Assembly: GCA_036557365.1 (NCBI GenBank)
Contig: DATBHR010000092.1
Coordinates: forward strand, 186,001-250,000
Source of the DNA: DATKHR01 sp036557365
GTDB taxonomy: Bacteria > Acidobacteriota > Vicinamibacteria > Vicinamibacterales > CAVVIG01
DNA length: 64,000 nucleotides
Direction of reading: 5' to 3'
Numbering within the stretch: position 1 is the first letter of the stretch; each line of letters begins with the position of its first letter. The notes beneath the pieces are model-generated. The model had not been told where the DNA came from and made no database searches. It worked only from the letters and a program-made list of their open reading frames with translations. Both the position numbers and the translations under genes were made by a program. Positions 26,439-34,095 of the stretch are shown here, piece after piece.

Positions 26439-26455
26439 GCTAATGACTTCCTAAG
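26439..26455 (+). promoter_or_regulatory. Candidate KdpE box, copy 2 (before the kdp structural genes)
   Basis: GCTAATGACTTCCTAAG matches copy 1 in 14 of 17 positions and covers the -35 element of the promoter at 26444-26472. The location suits an activator. It is 7 bases after the kdpE stop. Confidence 0.55.
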
Positions 26456-26472
26456 CTCGCGGTTCGTAGATT
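26444..26472 (+). promoter_or_regulatory. Predicted sigma-70 promoter for the kdp structural genes
   Basis: TGACTT (26444-26449) and TAGATT (26467-26472) are separated by exactly 17 bases. Expected transcription start is near 26479, giving a 13-base leader to the ATG at 26492. The -35 is inside the candidate KdpE box. Confidence 0.6.
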
Positions 26473-26491
26473 GGGGCATCGGCGGATCGCC

Positions 26492-26995
26492 ATGAGCCAC
26501 CTCACCCCAGCTTCCGAAATCGCCTCGCGAATCCCGGACGTCGCAGCGGGCGCAGCGTCACTGCCCACTGTCCGAACGGACGGCATCTCCGTGTTTTTCA
26601 CCGACGTCGAGCACACGCTCGCAGCGGCGCGCGTGGCGAGCCGGCTCGGCACGGCGATGCGAGTCCCGATCAAGGTCATCGTGCCGAGGCCGGCACACGG
26701 TTTCATCCTCAACGCGTCGGTGAGCCCGACGGAGCCGGAGATCGACGCGTTCGCGCGACGTCTCGAAGCGGAGCAGATCGACGCCCGGATTTGCGTGTGC
26801 GTCTACCGCGACGAGCGTCAGGTCATCGCGAGTGCGCTTCATCGTCGCTCGCTCGTGGTCATGGCAGGCCGGCGACATTGGTGGCCGACGACGCTGACAC
26901 GGTGGCGGCGCAGGCTCGAGGCGGCGGGTCATCTTGTCGTGTTCGTCGACAGTCAACGGTCCGGCGCGGATGCGGTGGAGGCTGCTCATGCTTGA
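26492..26995 (+). CDS. Universal-stress-protein-like protein of the kdp operon
   Basis: The 167-residue protein shows an alternating alpha/beta pattern: an N-terminal strand GISVFFTDVEH, a helix with ARVASRLGTAMRVPIKVIVP, a second strand DARICVCVYRD and SLVVMAGRRHWWPTTLTRW before the C-terminal strand HLVVFVDS. This resembles a USP or Rossmann-like fold, but the standard ATP-binding motif G-x2-G-x9-G(S/T) is not complete, so binding is uncertain. It is the first gene of the potassium transport unit. The ATG at 26492 follows a clear promoter. The stop overlaps the next tiny gene. Confidence 0.6.
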   Translation: MSHLTPASEIASRIPDVAAGAASLPTVRTDGISVFFTDVEHTLAAARVASRLGTAMRVPIKVIVPRPAHGFILNASVSPTEPEIDAFARRLEAEQIDARICVCVYRDERQVIASALHRRSLVVMAGRRHWWPTTLTRWRRRLEAAGHLVVFVDSQRSGADAVEAAHA

Positions 26996-27071
26996 CGTGA
27001 TGTACATCGCCATCGGGATCGTGGGCTTCCTGATCCTGTGGGCGATCGCGCAGGCCTGCGAGCGAGTGTAG
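26988..27071 (+). CDS. 27-residue membrane peptide upstream of kdpF
   Basis: The peptide MLDVMYIAIGIVGFLILWAI is almost entirely one hydrophobic helix and ends AQACERV. It overlaps the end of the USP-like gene by eight bases and is followed 9 bases later by kdpF. Its size and helix resemble KdpF (about 29 residues), so it may be a second tiny Kdp subunit or a regulator of the transporter. Similar peptides ending in CERL/CERV are, as I recall, found before kdp genes elsewhere; this is unchecked. Confidence 0.55.
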   Translation: MLDVMYIAIGIVGFLILWAIAQACERV

Positions 27072-27080
27072 GGGCGCGAC

Positions 27081-27167
27081 GTGTTCGATTACGCGGTGTC
27101 GGGAACTGTGGCGATCTTCCTGCTCGTTTACCTCGGATGGGCGATGTTCAAGCCCGAACGGTTCTGA
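27081..27167 (+). CDS. kdpF: Potassium-transporting ATPase subunit KdpF
   Basis: The 28-residue peptide starts at a GTG (FDYAVSGTVAIFLLVYLGWA) and ends MFKPERF, the ending shared by KdpF proteins. One transmembrane helix is present. KdpF stabilises the KdpABC complex in the inner membrane. It sits 10 bases before kdpA. Confidence 0.8.
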   Translation: MFDYAVSGTVAIFLLVYLGWAMFKPERF

Positions 27168-27177
27168 GTCCTTCGCG

Positions 27178-28947
27178 ATGACCAGCATCGGGATCCTGCA
27201 AATCCTCTTCTTCTTCGGCATCATCGTCGTCCTCACCAAACCGATTGGCCTCTTCTTGTCGCGGCTGTTCCGCGGTGAGCGGACGGTCCTTCATCCGGCG
27301 CTTCGCCCGATCGAAATGCTGATCTATCGCGTCTGCGGCGTCAGCGAAGACGAGGAGCAGCGTTGGACGGGCTACGCTGCCTCGGTCCTCGCCTTCAGCG
27401 TGTTCGCCTTCCTGTTCCCGTATGCCTTGATGCGGCTGCAGGGTGTGCTGCCGCTCAACCCGCAGCAATTCGGTGCGGGCCAGGTCAGTCCCGATCAGGC
27501 GTTCAATGCGGCGGTCAGCTTCATGTCGAACACGAACTGGCAGTGGTACTCCGGTGAGTCGACCATGAGCTACTTCGTGCAGATGGCGGGATTCGCGGTC
27601 CAGAACTTCGTGTCGGCGGCGGTCGGGATGGCCGTCGCGGTCGCGCTCATCCGCGGCTTCGCGCGCAACGAAACGGACCGCATCGGGAACTTCTGGGTCG
27701 ACCTGACGCGCTCGACGCTGTACGTGCTCATTCCGATCTCGATCGTCGCGGCGCTCGTCCTGTGCTCGCAGGGCGCCATCCAGAACTTCCGGCCGTACAC
27801 CGTCGTGAAGACGATGGAGGGTGCGACGCAGACGATTGCGCAGGGCCCGGTGGCGTCGCAGGTGGCGATCAAGCAGCTCGGGACCAACGGCGGCGGATTC
27901 TTCAACGCCAACTCGGCGCATCCGTTCGAAAGCCCGACGCCGTTCACGAACCTCGTGCACATCGTGCTCATCTTCATGCTCGCCGCGGCGATGACCTACA
28001 CGTTCGGGCACATGGTCGGCGACACGCGCCAGGGCTGGGCGCTCTTCTGGGCCATGGCCGCGATGTTTCTGATCGGCGTGTTCATCGCGTACGGCGCCGA
28101 GCAGGCCGGCAATCCGATGCTCGAGAAAGCCGGCGTCGAAAGCGCGTCGACCGACCTGCAGCCTGGCGGCAACATGGAAGGGAAGGAGACGCGCAACGGC
28201 GTCGCTGCGTCGGCGCTTTTCGCCACGGTCACGACCGACGCGAGCTGCGGCGCGATCAACGCGTGGCACGACAGCTTCACTCCGCTCGGCGGACTCGTCC
28301 CGCTCTTCAACATGCAGACCGACGAAGTGATCTTCGGCGGCGTCGGCGCGGGGCTCTACGGCATGCTGCTGTACGCGATCCTCGGCGTTTTCATCGCCGG
28401 GTTGATGGTGGGCCGCACGCCGGAGTACGTCGGCAAGAAGATTCAGCAGAAGGAAGTGAAGATGGCGCTGTTCGCGGTGCTCGCGACCGCGCTGCTGATC
28501 CTCGTCTTTTCCGGACTGACCGTCGTCCTGCCGTTCGCAAAAGGCAGCTACTGGAATCCGCAAGGACCCGCGATCGCGAACCTCGGCAACAGCGGTCCGC
28601 ACGGGTTGACGGAAATTCTGTACGCGTACACGAGCGCGGCCGAGAACAACGGCAGCGCGTTCGGCGGACTCGCCGTCAACACGCCCTGGTACGACCTGAC
28701 GATCGGCCTCGCGATGTTGTTCGGACGTTTCCTGTTCATCATTCCGGTCCTCGCGATCGCCGGGAGCCTGGCGAGCAAGAAGGCCGTGCCGACGTCTGCC
28801 GGCACGTTTCCGACGCATGGGCCGCTGTTCGTCGGCCTGCTCGTCGGGACGGTCGTCGTCGTCGGGGCGCTGACGTTCTTTCCAGCACTGTCGCTCGGCC
28901 CAATCGTTGAGCACTTCCTCATGCACGAAGGGACCCTGTTCCTGTGA
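27178..28947 (+). CDS. kdpA: Potassium-transporting ATPase subunit KdpA
   Basis: The 589-residue protein has ten or more helices and the four selectivity-filter loops of the SKT superfamily: SNTNWQWY (near residue 117), GTNGGGFFN (near 238), TTDASCG (near 351) and NNGSAFGG (near 490). KdpA forms the potassium-selecting channel-like subunit through which the ion passes to KdpB. Start ATG is 10 bases after kdpF. The stop overlaps the kdpB GTG by four bases. Length is slightly above the usual 560. Confidence 0.97.
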   Translation: MTSIGILQILFFFGIIVVLTKPIGLFLSRLFRGERTVLHPALRPIEMLIYRVCGVSEDEEQRWTGYAASVLAFSVFAFLFPYALMRLQGVLPLNPQQFGAGQVSPDQAFNAAVSFMSNTNWQWYSGESTMSYFVQMAGFAVQNFVSAAVGMAVAVALIRGFARNETDRIGNFWVDLTRSTLYVLIPISIVAALVLCSQGAIQNFRPYTVVKTMEGATQTIAQGPVASQVAIKQLGTNGGGFFNANSAHPFESPTPFTNLVHIVLIFMLAAAMTYTFGHMVGDTRQGWALFWAMAAMFLIGVFIAYGAEQAGNPMLEKAGVESASTDLQPGGNMEGKETRNGVAASALFATVTTDASCGAINAWHDSFTPLGGLVPLFNMQTDEVIFGGVGAGLYGMLLYAILGVFIAGLMVGRTPEYVGKKIQQKEVKMALFAVLATALLILVFSGLTVVLPFAKGSYWNPQGPAIANLGNSGPHGLTEILYAYTSAAENNGSAFGGLAVNTPWYDLTIGLAMLFGRFLFIIPVLAIAGSLASKKAVPTSAGTFPTHGPLFVGLLVGTVVVVGALTFFPALSLGPIVEHFLMHEGTLFL

Positions 28948-31073
28948 CCTCCGCAACCGCTGTGTCGCCTCCGTCTGTGGCCGAAGCGCCTGCCGAGAGC
29001 CCGTCGCTCGTTCCCAAAAAGCTGGCGCGCGCGCGGCCGCTCTTCGATCCCGAGATCCTTGGACGAGCGATCAGGGACGCGATTCTGAAGCTGAACCCGA
29101 TCACGCTGATGAAGAATCCTGTCATCTTCGTCGTGGAGATCGGCGCGGCGCTCGTGCTGCTGTTTCTCATCCGCGACATCGCGACCGGAGCGCGATCCAT
29201 CGGCTTCGAGCTGCAGATCGATTTGTGGCTGTGGTTCACGGTTCTCTTCGCGACATTTGCGGAGGCGATGGCGGAGGCCCGCGGCAAGGCGCAGGCGGAG
29301 TCTCTTCGCAAAACGAAGACCGACACGCTCGCCAGCCGGCTGACCGAAGGCGGCCGCATCGACAAAGTGTCTTCGTCGCGCCTTCGCGCCGGTGACCTCG
29401 TGGTCTGCAGCGCCGGAGACGTGATCCCCGGCGACGGTGAAGTGATCGAAGGCATCGCAACGGTGGACGAGTCCGTCATCACCGGCGAAAGCGCGCCGGT
29501 CATTCGCGAATCCGGCGGCGACCGCAGCGCGGTGACGGGCGGCACGCGCGTCCTGTCGGACACCGTGACGATCCGAATCACGTCCAATCCGGGCGAAACG
29601 TTCCTCGATCGGATGATCGCGCTCGTCGAAGGCGCGGAGCGCCAGAAGACGCCGAACGAAATCGCGCTCAACATCCTGATCGCCGGGCTGACGATCGTCT
29701 TCCTCCTCGCGGTCGCGACGCTCGTGCCCTACGCCATCTACAGCGTCAACGCGGCCGGCTCCGGTTCGGCGCCGACGATCGCCGTCTACGTCGCGCTGCT
29801 GGTGTGCCTGATCCCGACGACGATCGGCGGACTGCTGTCGGCGATCGGCATCGCCGGCATGGACCGCGTCATGCAGCACAACGTGCTCGCGATGAGCGGC
29901 AAGGCGGTCGAAGCAGCGGGCGACGTCAACACGCTGCTGCTGGACAAGACAGGGACCATCACGCTCGGCAGCCGTCAGGCCGTCGCGTTTCTTCCGGCGA
30001 CCGGCGTCAGCGAGCGAGAACTCGCCGACGCCGCGCAACTCTCGAGCCTCGCGGACGAAACGCCCGAAGGCCGCTCGATCGTCGTGCTCGCAAAAGAGAA
30101 ATATGGATTGCGCGGCCGCGACGTGGCGTCGCACAACGCCAGGTTCATCCCGTTCTCCGCCTACATGAAGATGAGCGGCGTCGACATCGAGGATCGTCGA
30201 CTCCGGAAGGGTGCGACCGACGCCATCATCGCGTTCGTCCGCGAGGGCGGCGGCCGCGTCGCGCCAGACGTGACCGAGCTCTCCGATCGGATTTCACGAA
30301 CCGGCGGCACGCCGCTGGCGGTCGCCGACGGTTCCAGAATGCTCGGCATCATCCAGCTGAAGGACATCGTCAAGGTCGGGATGAAGGAGCGCATCGCGCA
30401 GCTGCGCGCGATGGGCATCCGCTCGGTGATGGTCACGGGCGACAACCCGCTGACGGCGGCGGCCATCGCCTCGGAGGCCGGCGTGGATGACTTTCTCGCG
30501 CAGGCGACGCCGAAGGACAAGCTCGAGTACATCAGGACGGAGCAGGCTGGCGGACGCATGATCGCGATGACCGGCGACGGCACCAACGACGCGCCGGCGC
30601 TCGCGCAGGCCGACGTCGGCCTTGCGATGAACACCGGCACCACGGCCGCGCGCGAAGCCGGCAACATGGTGGATCTCGACAGCAATCCGACGAAGCTGAT
30701 CGAAGTGGTCGCGATCGGCAAGCAGCTGCTCATCACGCGCGGCGCGCTGACGACGTTCTCGATCATGAACGACGTATCGAAGTACTTCGCCATCATCCCG
30801 GCGATGTTCATGACGACGTACCCGGCGCTTGGCAGGCTGAACATCATGTACCTGCGGACGCCGGCGAGCGCGGTCCTCGCTGCCGTCATCTTCAACGCCG
30901 TCATCATCGTCGCGCTCGTCCCGCTGGCGCTGCGCGGCGTGCGGTATCGCCCGCAGAGCGCAGCGCAGATGCTGCGACGCAACCTGCTCGTGTACGGAGT
31001 CGGCGGGCTCGTCGCGCCGTTTCCGTGCATCTGGGCGATCGATCGACTGCTTGGCCTGATGAGGCTCGCATAG
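28944..31073 (+). CDS. kdpB: Potassium-transporting P-type ATPase subunit KdpB
   Basis: The 709-residue protein has the phosphorylation motif DKTGTIT (Asp near residue 334), an actuator loop VITGESAPV, the hinge TGDGTNDAPALAQADVGLAMNTGT and the Kdp-specific N-terminal and C-terminal helices. It hydrolyses ATP to drive potassium uptake via KdpA. The start is a GTG overlapping the kdpA stop by four bases; the first 30 residues are Ser/Ala/Pro-rich, slightly longer than usual. The nucleotide-binding loop KMSGVD (TAQTRMSGVD type in others) is present. Confidence 0.97.
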   Translation: MTSATAVSPPSVAEAPAESPSLVPKKLARARPLFDPEILGRAIRDAILKLNPITLMKNPVIFVVEIGAALVLLFLIRDIATGARSIGFELQIDLWLWFTVLFATFAEAMAEARGKAQAESLRKTKTDTLASRLTEGGRIDKVSSSRLRAGDLVVCSAGDVIPGDGEVIEGIATVDESVITGESAPVIRESGGDRSAVTGGTRVLSDTVTIRITSNPGETFLDRMIALVEGAERQKTPNEIALNILIAGLTIVFLLAVATLVPYAIYSVNAAGSGSAPTIAVYVALLVCLIPTTIGGLLSAIGIAGMDRVMQHNVLAMSGKAVEAAGDVNTLLLDKTGTITLGSRQAVAFLPATGVSERELADAAQLSSLADETPEGRSIVVLAKEKYGLRGRDVASHNARFIPFSAYMKMSGVDIEDRRLRKGATDAIIAFVREGGGRVAPDVTELSDRISRTGGTPLAVADGSRMLGIIQLKDIVKVGMKERIAQLRAMGIRSVMVTGDNPLTAAAIASEAGVDDFLAQATPKDKLEYIRTEQAGGRMIAMTGDGTNDAPALAQADVGLAMNTGTTAAREAGNMVDLDSNPTKLIEVVAIGKQLLITRGALTTFSIMNDVSKYFAIIPAMFMTTYPALGRLNIMYLRTPASAVLAAVIFNAVIIVALVPLALRGVRYRPQSAAQMLRRNLLVYGVGGLVAPFPCIWAIDRLLGLMRLA

Positions 31074-31081
31074 GCGCCTTC

Positions 31082-31774
31082 ATGATCAAGGAACTGAAAC
31101 CAGGGCTGCTGATGATGATCGTGATGACGATCGTGACCGGGCTCGTGTATCCGGCGGTCGTCACTGGAATCGCGCAGGTGTTGTTCCGCGACCAGGCGAA
31201 TGGAAGCCTCGTCGTCGTGAACGGCGAGGTCGTCGGATCGCGACTGATTGGACAGAACTTCGCGAGGCCCGAGTACTTTCATCCGCGGCCGTCAGCCGCC
31301 GGCGCCGCCGGCTACGACGCGACCGCGAGCGGCGGTACGAACCTCGGACCGACGAGCGCGAAGCTGATGAACGGCGTCAAGGATCGGATCGTCCACTACT
31401 GTCTCGACAACGACATCCCGTACGAATCGTCGGCGCCGCTCGCTCGGTTCAAGGATGCAGAGGGTCAGCTCGACGACGTCCGGCTGATCCAGGCATTCGG
31501 CGACACCAGGACGCCGCTCGTCTTCACGCCAAAAGTTCCGATTCCAGCCGACGCGATCACGACCTCGGCGTCCGGTCTCGACCCACACATCAGCCCGAGA
31601 AACGCGGAGCTTCAGGCCGTGCGCGTTGCCAGAGCGCGCGGCGTCACGGCGGATGAGGTGCGCGCGCTCGTATCGCGACACGTTGAATCCCGCACGCTGG
31701 GGCTGCTCGGCGAGCCGCGCGTCAACGTGCTCGAACTCAACCTCGCGCTCGACCAGCAGCTTCCTCGCAAGTGA
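31082..31774 (+). CDS. kdpC: Potassium-transporting ATPase subunit KdpC, with an insertion
   Basis: The 230-residue protein has one N-terminal membrane helix (LLMMIVMTIVTGLVYPAVVT), then GSRLIGQNFARPEYFHPRPSAA and SASGLDPHISPRNAELQ, the hallmarks of KdpC. It is about 40 residues longer than the usual 190; the extra sequence lies near residues 105-160 (IVHYCLDNDIPYESS through LVFTPKVPI). KdpC is the periplasmic chaperone-like subunit that raises ATP and K affinity. ATG at 31082, nine bases after kdpB. Confidence 0.93.
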   Translation: MIKELKPGLLMMIVMTIVTGLVYPAVVTGIAQVLFRDQANGSLVVVNGEVVGSRLIGQNFARPEYFHPRPSAAGAAGYDATASGGTNLGPTSAKLMNGVKDRIVHYCLDNDIPYESSAPLARFKDAEGQLDDVRLIQAFGDTRTPLVFTPKVPIPADAITTSASGLDPHISPRNAELQAVRVARARGVTADEVRALVSRHVESRTLGLLGEPRVNVLELNLALDQQLPRK

Positions 31775-31824
31775 CAGCAGACACGCCTCGGACGCGCGCG
31801 CACCCGCCGGAACTGCTCAGCGGG

Positions 31825-31853
31825 TCGTGAGACCTCCGGATACGCAATACAAT
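31825..31853 (+). promoter_or_regulatory. Weak candidate internal promoter before the KdpD N-modules
   Basis: A good -10 TACAAT (31848-31853) has a poor -35 TCGTGA 17 bases upstream, in the 105-base gap between kdpC and the next gene, the longest gap inside the potassium operon apart from the kdpE border. Weak evidence. Confidence 0.35.
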
Positions 31854-31879
31854 CGGGACGATCCTGCGCCGCAACGCTT

Positions 31880-32956
31880 GTGACCTTTGCTGACAATGGG
31901 GACCGGTCGGGGCCGCGCGACCCCGAGGCGCTGCTTCGTGAGGCCGAAGCCGCGGAGCTTGCCGAGCGCCGGGGATCGCTCAAGGTGTTCCTCGGATACG
32001 CGTCGGGCGTCGGCAAGTCGTTCAAGCTCTTCGACGAGGGCCGCCGTCGCCATCAGCGTGGCGAGGACGTCATCGTCGCCGCGATGCAGCCCGACGTGTC
32101 TTCGGAGATCCGCGACGCGATTCGCACGCTCGAGATCATCCCGACGATCGATGTCGCTGGAACGCCGGTCGTCGATCTGCCCGCGGTGCTTCGGCGGCAC
32201 CCGCAGGTGGCGCTCGTCGACGGGCTCGCGTACGACAACCCGCCGCGGAGCCGTCACGCGAGGCGCTACGAGGACGTCAACGAAATGCTCGACGCGGGCA
32301 TCACGGTCCTGACCTCGATCAATCTGGAGTACGTCGCCGAGCAGCAGGACTTCGTCGGGTCGGTGCTCGGCCGCCGACGGACGGAAACCGTCCCGCAGCA
32401 CTTCATCGAAGCGGCCGACGAGGTCGTCGTCGTTGACGCGCCGCTGGATCTCGATGCCGGCATCGCCGCGCACCAGCTTTCCCAACTCCGCCAGCGTGCG
32501 CTGCTCCTGACCGCGGACGTCGTCGATCGCCACCTCGAATCGTATTTGAAGCTGAAGGGCATCCAGTCGTCGTGGGGAACGCAGGAACGCATTCTCGTGT
32601 GCATGACGCCGAGAGCGAACGCCGCGAAGATGCTCGCGAGCGGACGGCGCAACGCCGACCGCTTCCACGGCGAGCTGTTCGCGATCTACGTGATGCAGGA
32701 GAATCTCACCGCGGAAGATCGCATGGCGCTCGATCGCAACGTGACGCTCGCGCGGGCGCAGGAGGCCATGGTCGAAACGCTCGAAGGCAGAGATCCGGTG
32801 CGGACGATTCTTTCGTTCGCGCGCAGCCATGGTGTCACGCAGATCTTCGTGGGCCACAACCTCAGGCGCAGCTGGCGCAACCGACTCGGCGGAACGCCGC
32901 TCGATCGACTGATTCGCGACGCCGAAGGCATCGACGTCCGCGTGTTCCCGCAATGA
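31880..32956 (+). CDS. Stand-alone KdpD N-terminal module 1 (KdpD + USP domains), variant
   Basis: The 358-residue soluble protein matches the N-terminal third of KdpD. The Walker A GYASGVGKSFKLF is at about residues 37-49; the Walker-B-like block reads VALVDGLAYDNPPRSRHARR where KdpD has VDELAHTNAPGSRHPKRW, so the acidic/histidine residues after the D are changed. A USP-like domain follows (IQSSWGTQERILVCMTP, ARSHGVTQIFVGHNL). There are no membrane helices and no kinase core. Start GTG 31880. Its stop overlaps the next gene by four bases. It probably works in trans with the separate kinase. Confidence 0.88.
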   Translation: MTFADNGDRSGPRDPEALLREAEAAELAERRGSLKVFLGYASGVGKSFKLFDEGRRRHQRGEDVIVAAMQPDVSSEIRDAIRTLEIIPTIDVAGTPVVDLPAVLRRHPQVALVDGLAYDNPPRSRHARRYEDVNEMLDAGITVLTSINLEYVAEQQDFVGSVLGRRRTETVPQHFIEAADEVVVVDAPLDLDAGIAAHQLSQLRQRALLLTADVVDRHLESYLKLKGIQSSWGTQERILVCMTPRANAAKMLASGRRNADRFHGELFAIYVMQENLTAEDRMALDRNVTLARAQEAMVETLEGRDPVRTILSFARSHGVTQIFVGHNLRRSWRNRLGGTPLDRLIRDAEGIDVRVFPQ

Positions 32957-34095
32957 TCGATCATCGTCCGCGCGGGCGGTTGAAGGTGTTTCTCGGCTAT
33001 GCTGCCGGCGTCGGCAAGACCTATCAGATGCTGACCGAGGCGCGCGCTCTCCAGGAGTCCGGCGTCGACGTCATCGTCGGATATTTCGAGCCGCACGGCC
33101 GCGCGGAGACCATCGCCCTCACCGACGGTCTCGAGATCGTGCCCCGACGCGTCGTCGAATATCGCGGCACGCGCATCGAGGAGATGGACACCGACGGTAT
33201 CCTTCATCGGCATCCGCAGGTCGCCGTGGTCGACGAGTTCCCGCACACGAACGCGCCGGGATCCGCACGCGTGAAGCGGTGGGAGGACGTGCACGTCCTG
33301 CTCGACGCCGGCATCGACGTGCTGACGACGATGAACGTACAGCACGTGGAAAGCTTGAACGATCAGATCTGGGACAGCACCGGCGTCCGCGTGCGCGAAA
33401 CGATCCCGGACTGGGTGCTGAAAGCGGCGGACGAGGTCGTGATGGTCGACCTGACGCCGCGGGCGCTGCTCAACCGGCTCGCGCGAGGCGTCGTGTACCC
33501 GCCGGAACGCGCGCGTGCGGCGGTCGAGAACTTCTTCAAGGAATCAACGCTGGTTGCGCTCCGCGAGCTGGCGATGCGGCAGGCGGCGTACGCGGTCGAG
33601 GCGCGTCTTCCTGACGATGAGGCATCGCCACCGAGCGACCAGAGTGGCGGCCTGCATGCACACGATCGTTTGTTGTTGGTCATCACGCCCGATCCGTCGA
33701 GCGCTGCGCTCATCAGGCGCGGTCGGCGCGTGGCGGATTATCTTCGAGCGGAGTGCCTCGCCGTGCACGTGTCAAAAACCGGCGATATGAGAGGAGAGAC
33801 GGCAGCGGAACGGGAGAGCCTCGAACGGCACCTCAACTTTGCGAGAGGTCTGCAGATCGAGGCGCGCACGCTCGCCGGCGCGGATATGGCAGAAACTATC
33901 GTGAACTTCGCCCGCCTGCACAACGTCACGCAGATCTTCGTGACGCGCGAAAAGCCGACGGCGCTGCGGTCGTGGTTTGCGTCGGCGTTCGTGCAGCGGA
34001 TCGTGAACCTCGCTCGGGATATGCAGGTGACGGTTGTCGCGGATCGGTCGGTTCGCCGAAGGGAGGCGGCGCTTCGCGCCGCCGTCGGCCGCTGA
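32953..34095 (+). CDS. Stand-alone KdpD N-terminal module 2 (KdpD + USP domains), canonical
   Basis: The 380-residue protein starts at an ATG overlapping the previous stop. Walker A is GYAAGVGKTYQML (residues 14-26); the second block VAVVDEFPHTNAPGSARVKRW keeps the KdpD consensus, and RLARGVVYPPERARAAVENFF and LVALRELAMRQAAY, family signature stretches lost in module 1, are present. A USP domain covers residues 230-375. No kinase core. Short KdpD proteins of this kind are known from cyanobacteria. Having a canonical and a variant copy in tandem suggests a heterodimeric sensor. Confidence 0.9.
   Translation: MIDHRPRGRLKVFLGYAAGVGKTYQMLTEARALQESGVDVIVGYFEPHGRAETIALTDGLEIVPRRVVEYRGTRIEEMDTDGILHRHPQVAVVDEFPHTNAPGSARVKRWEDVHVLLDAGIDVLTTMNVQHVESLNDQIWDSTGVRVRETIPDWVLKAADEVVMVDLTPRALLNRLARGVVYPPERARAAVENFFKESTLVALRELAMRQAAYAVEARLPDDEASPPSDQSGGLHAHDRLLLVITPDPSSAALIRRGRRVADYLRAECLAVHVSKTGDMRGETAAERESLERHLNFARGLQIEARTLAGADMAETIVNFARLHNVTQIFVTREKPTALRSWFASAFVQRIVNLARDMQVTVVADRSVRRREAALRAAVGR

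Noticed and set aside
27148..28956. 602-codon minus-strand frame across kdpA
   Set aside because: Arg/Asp/Glu/His-rich low-complexity translation, antisense to KdpA whose filter motifs are all present.
33753..34094. Upstream extension of the KimA-like transporter frame into the KdpD module 2 gene
   Set aside because: The extension is arginine-rich shadow sequence; the ATG at 34095 touching the previous stop is the natural start.
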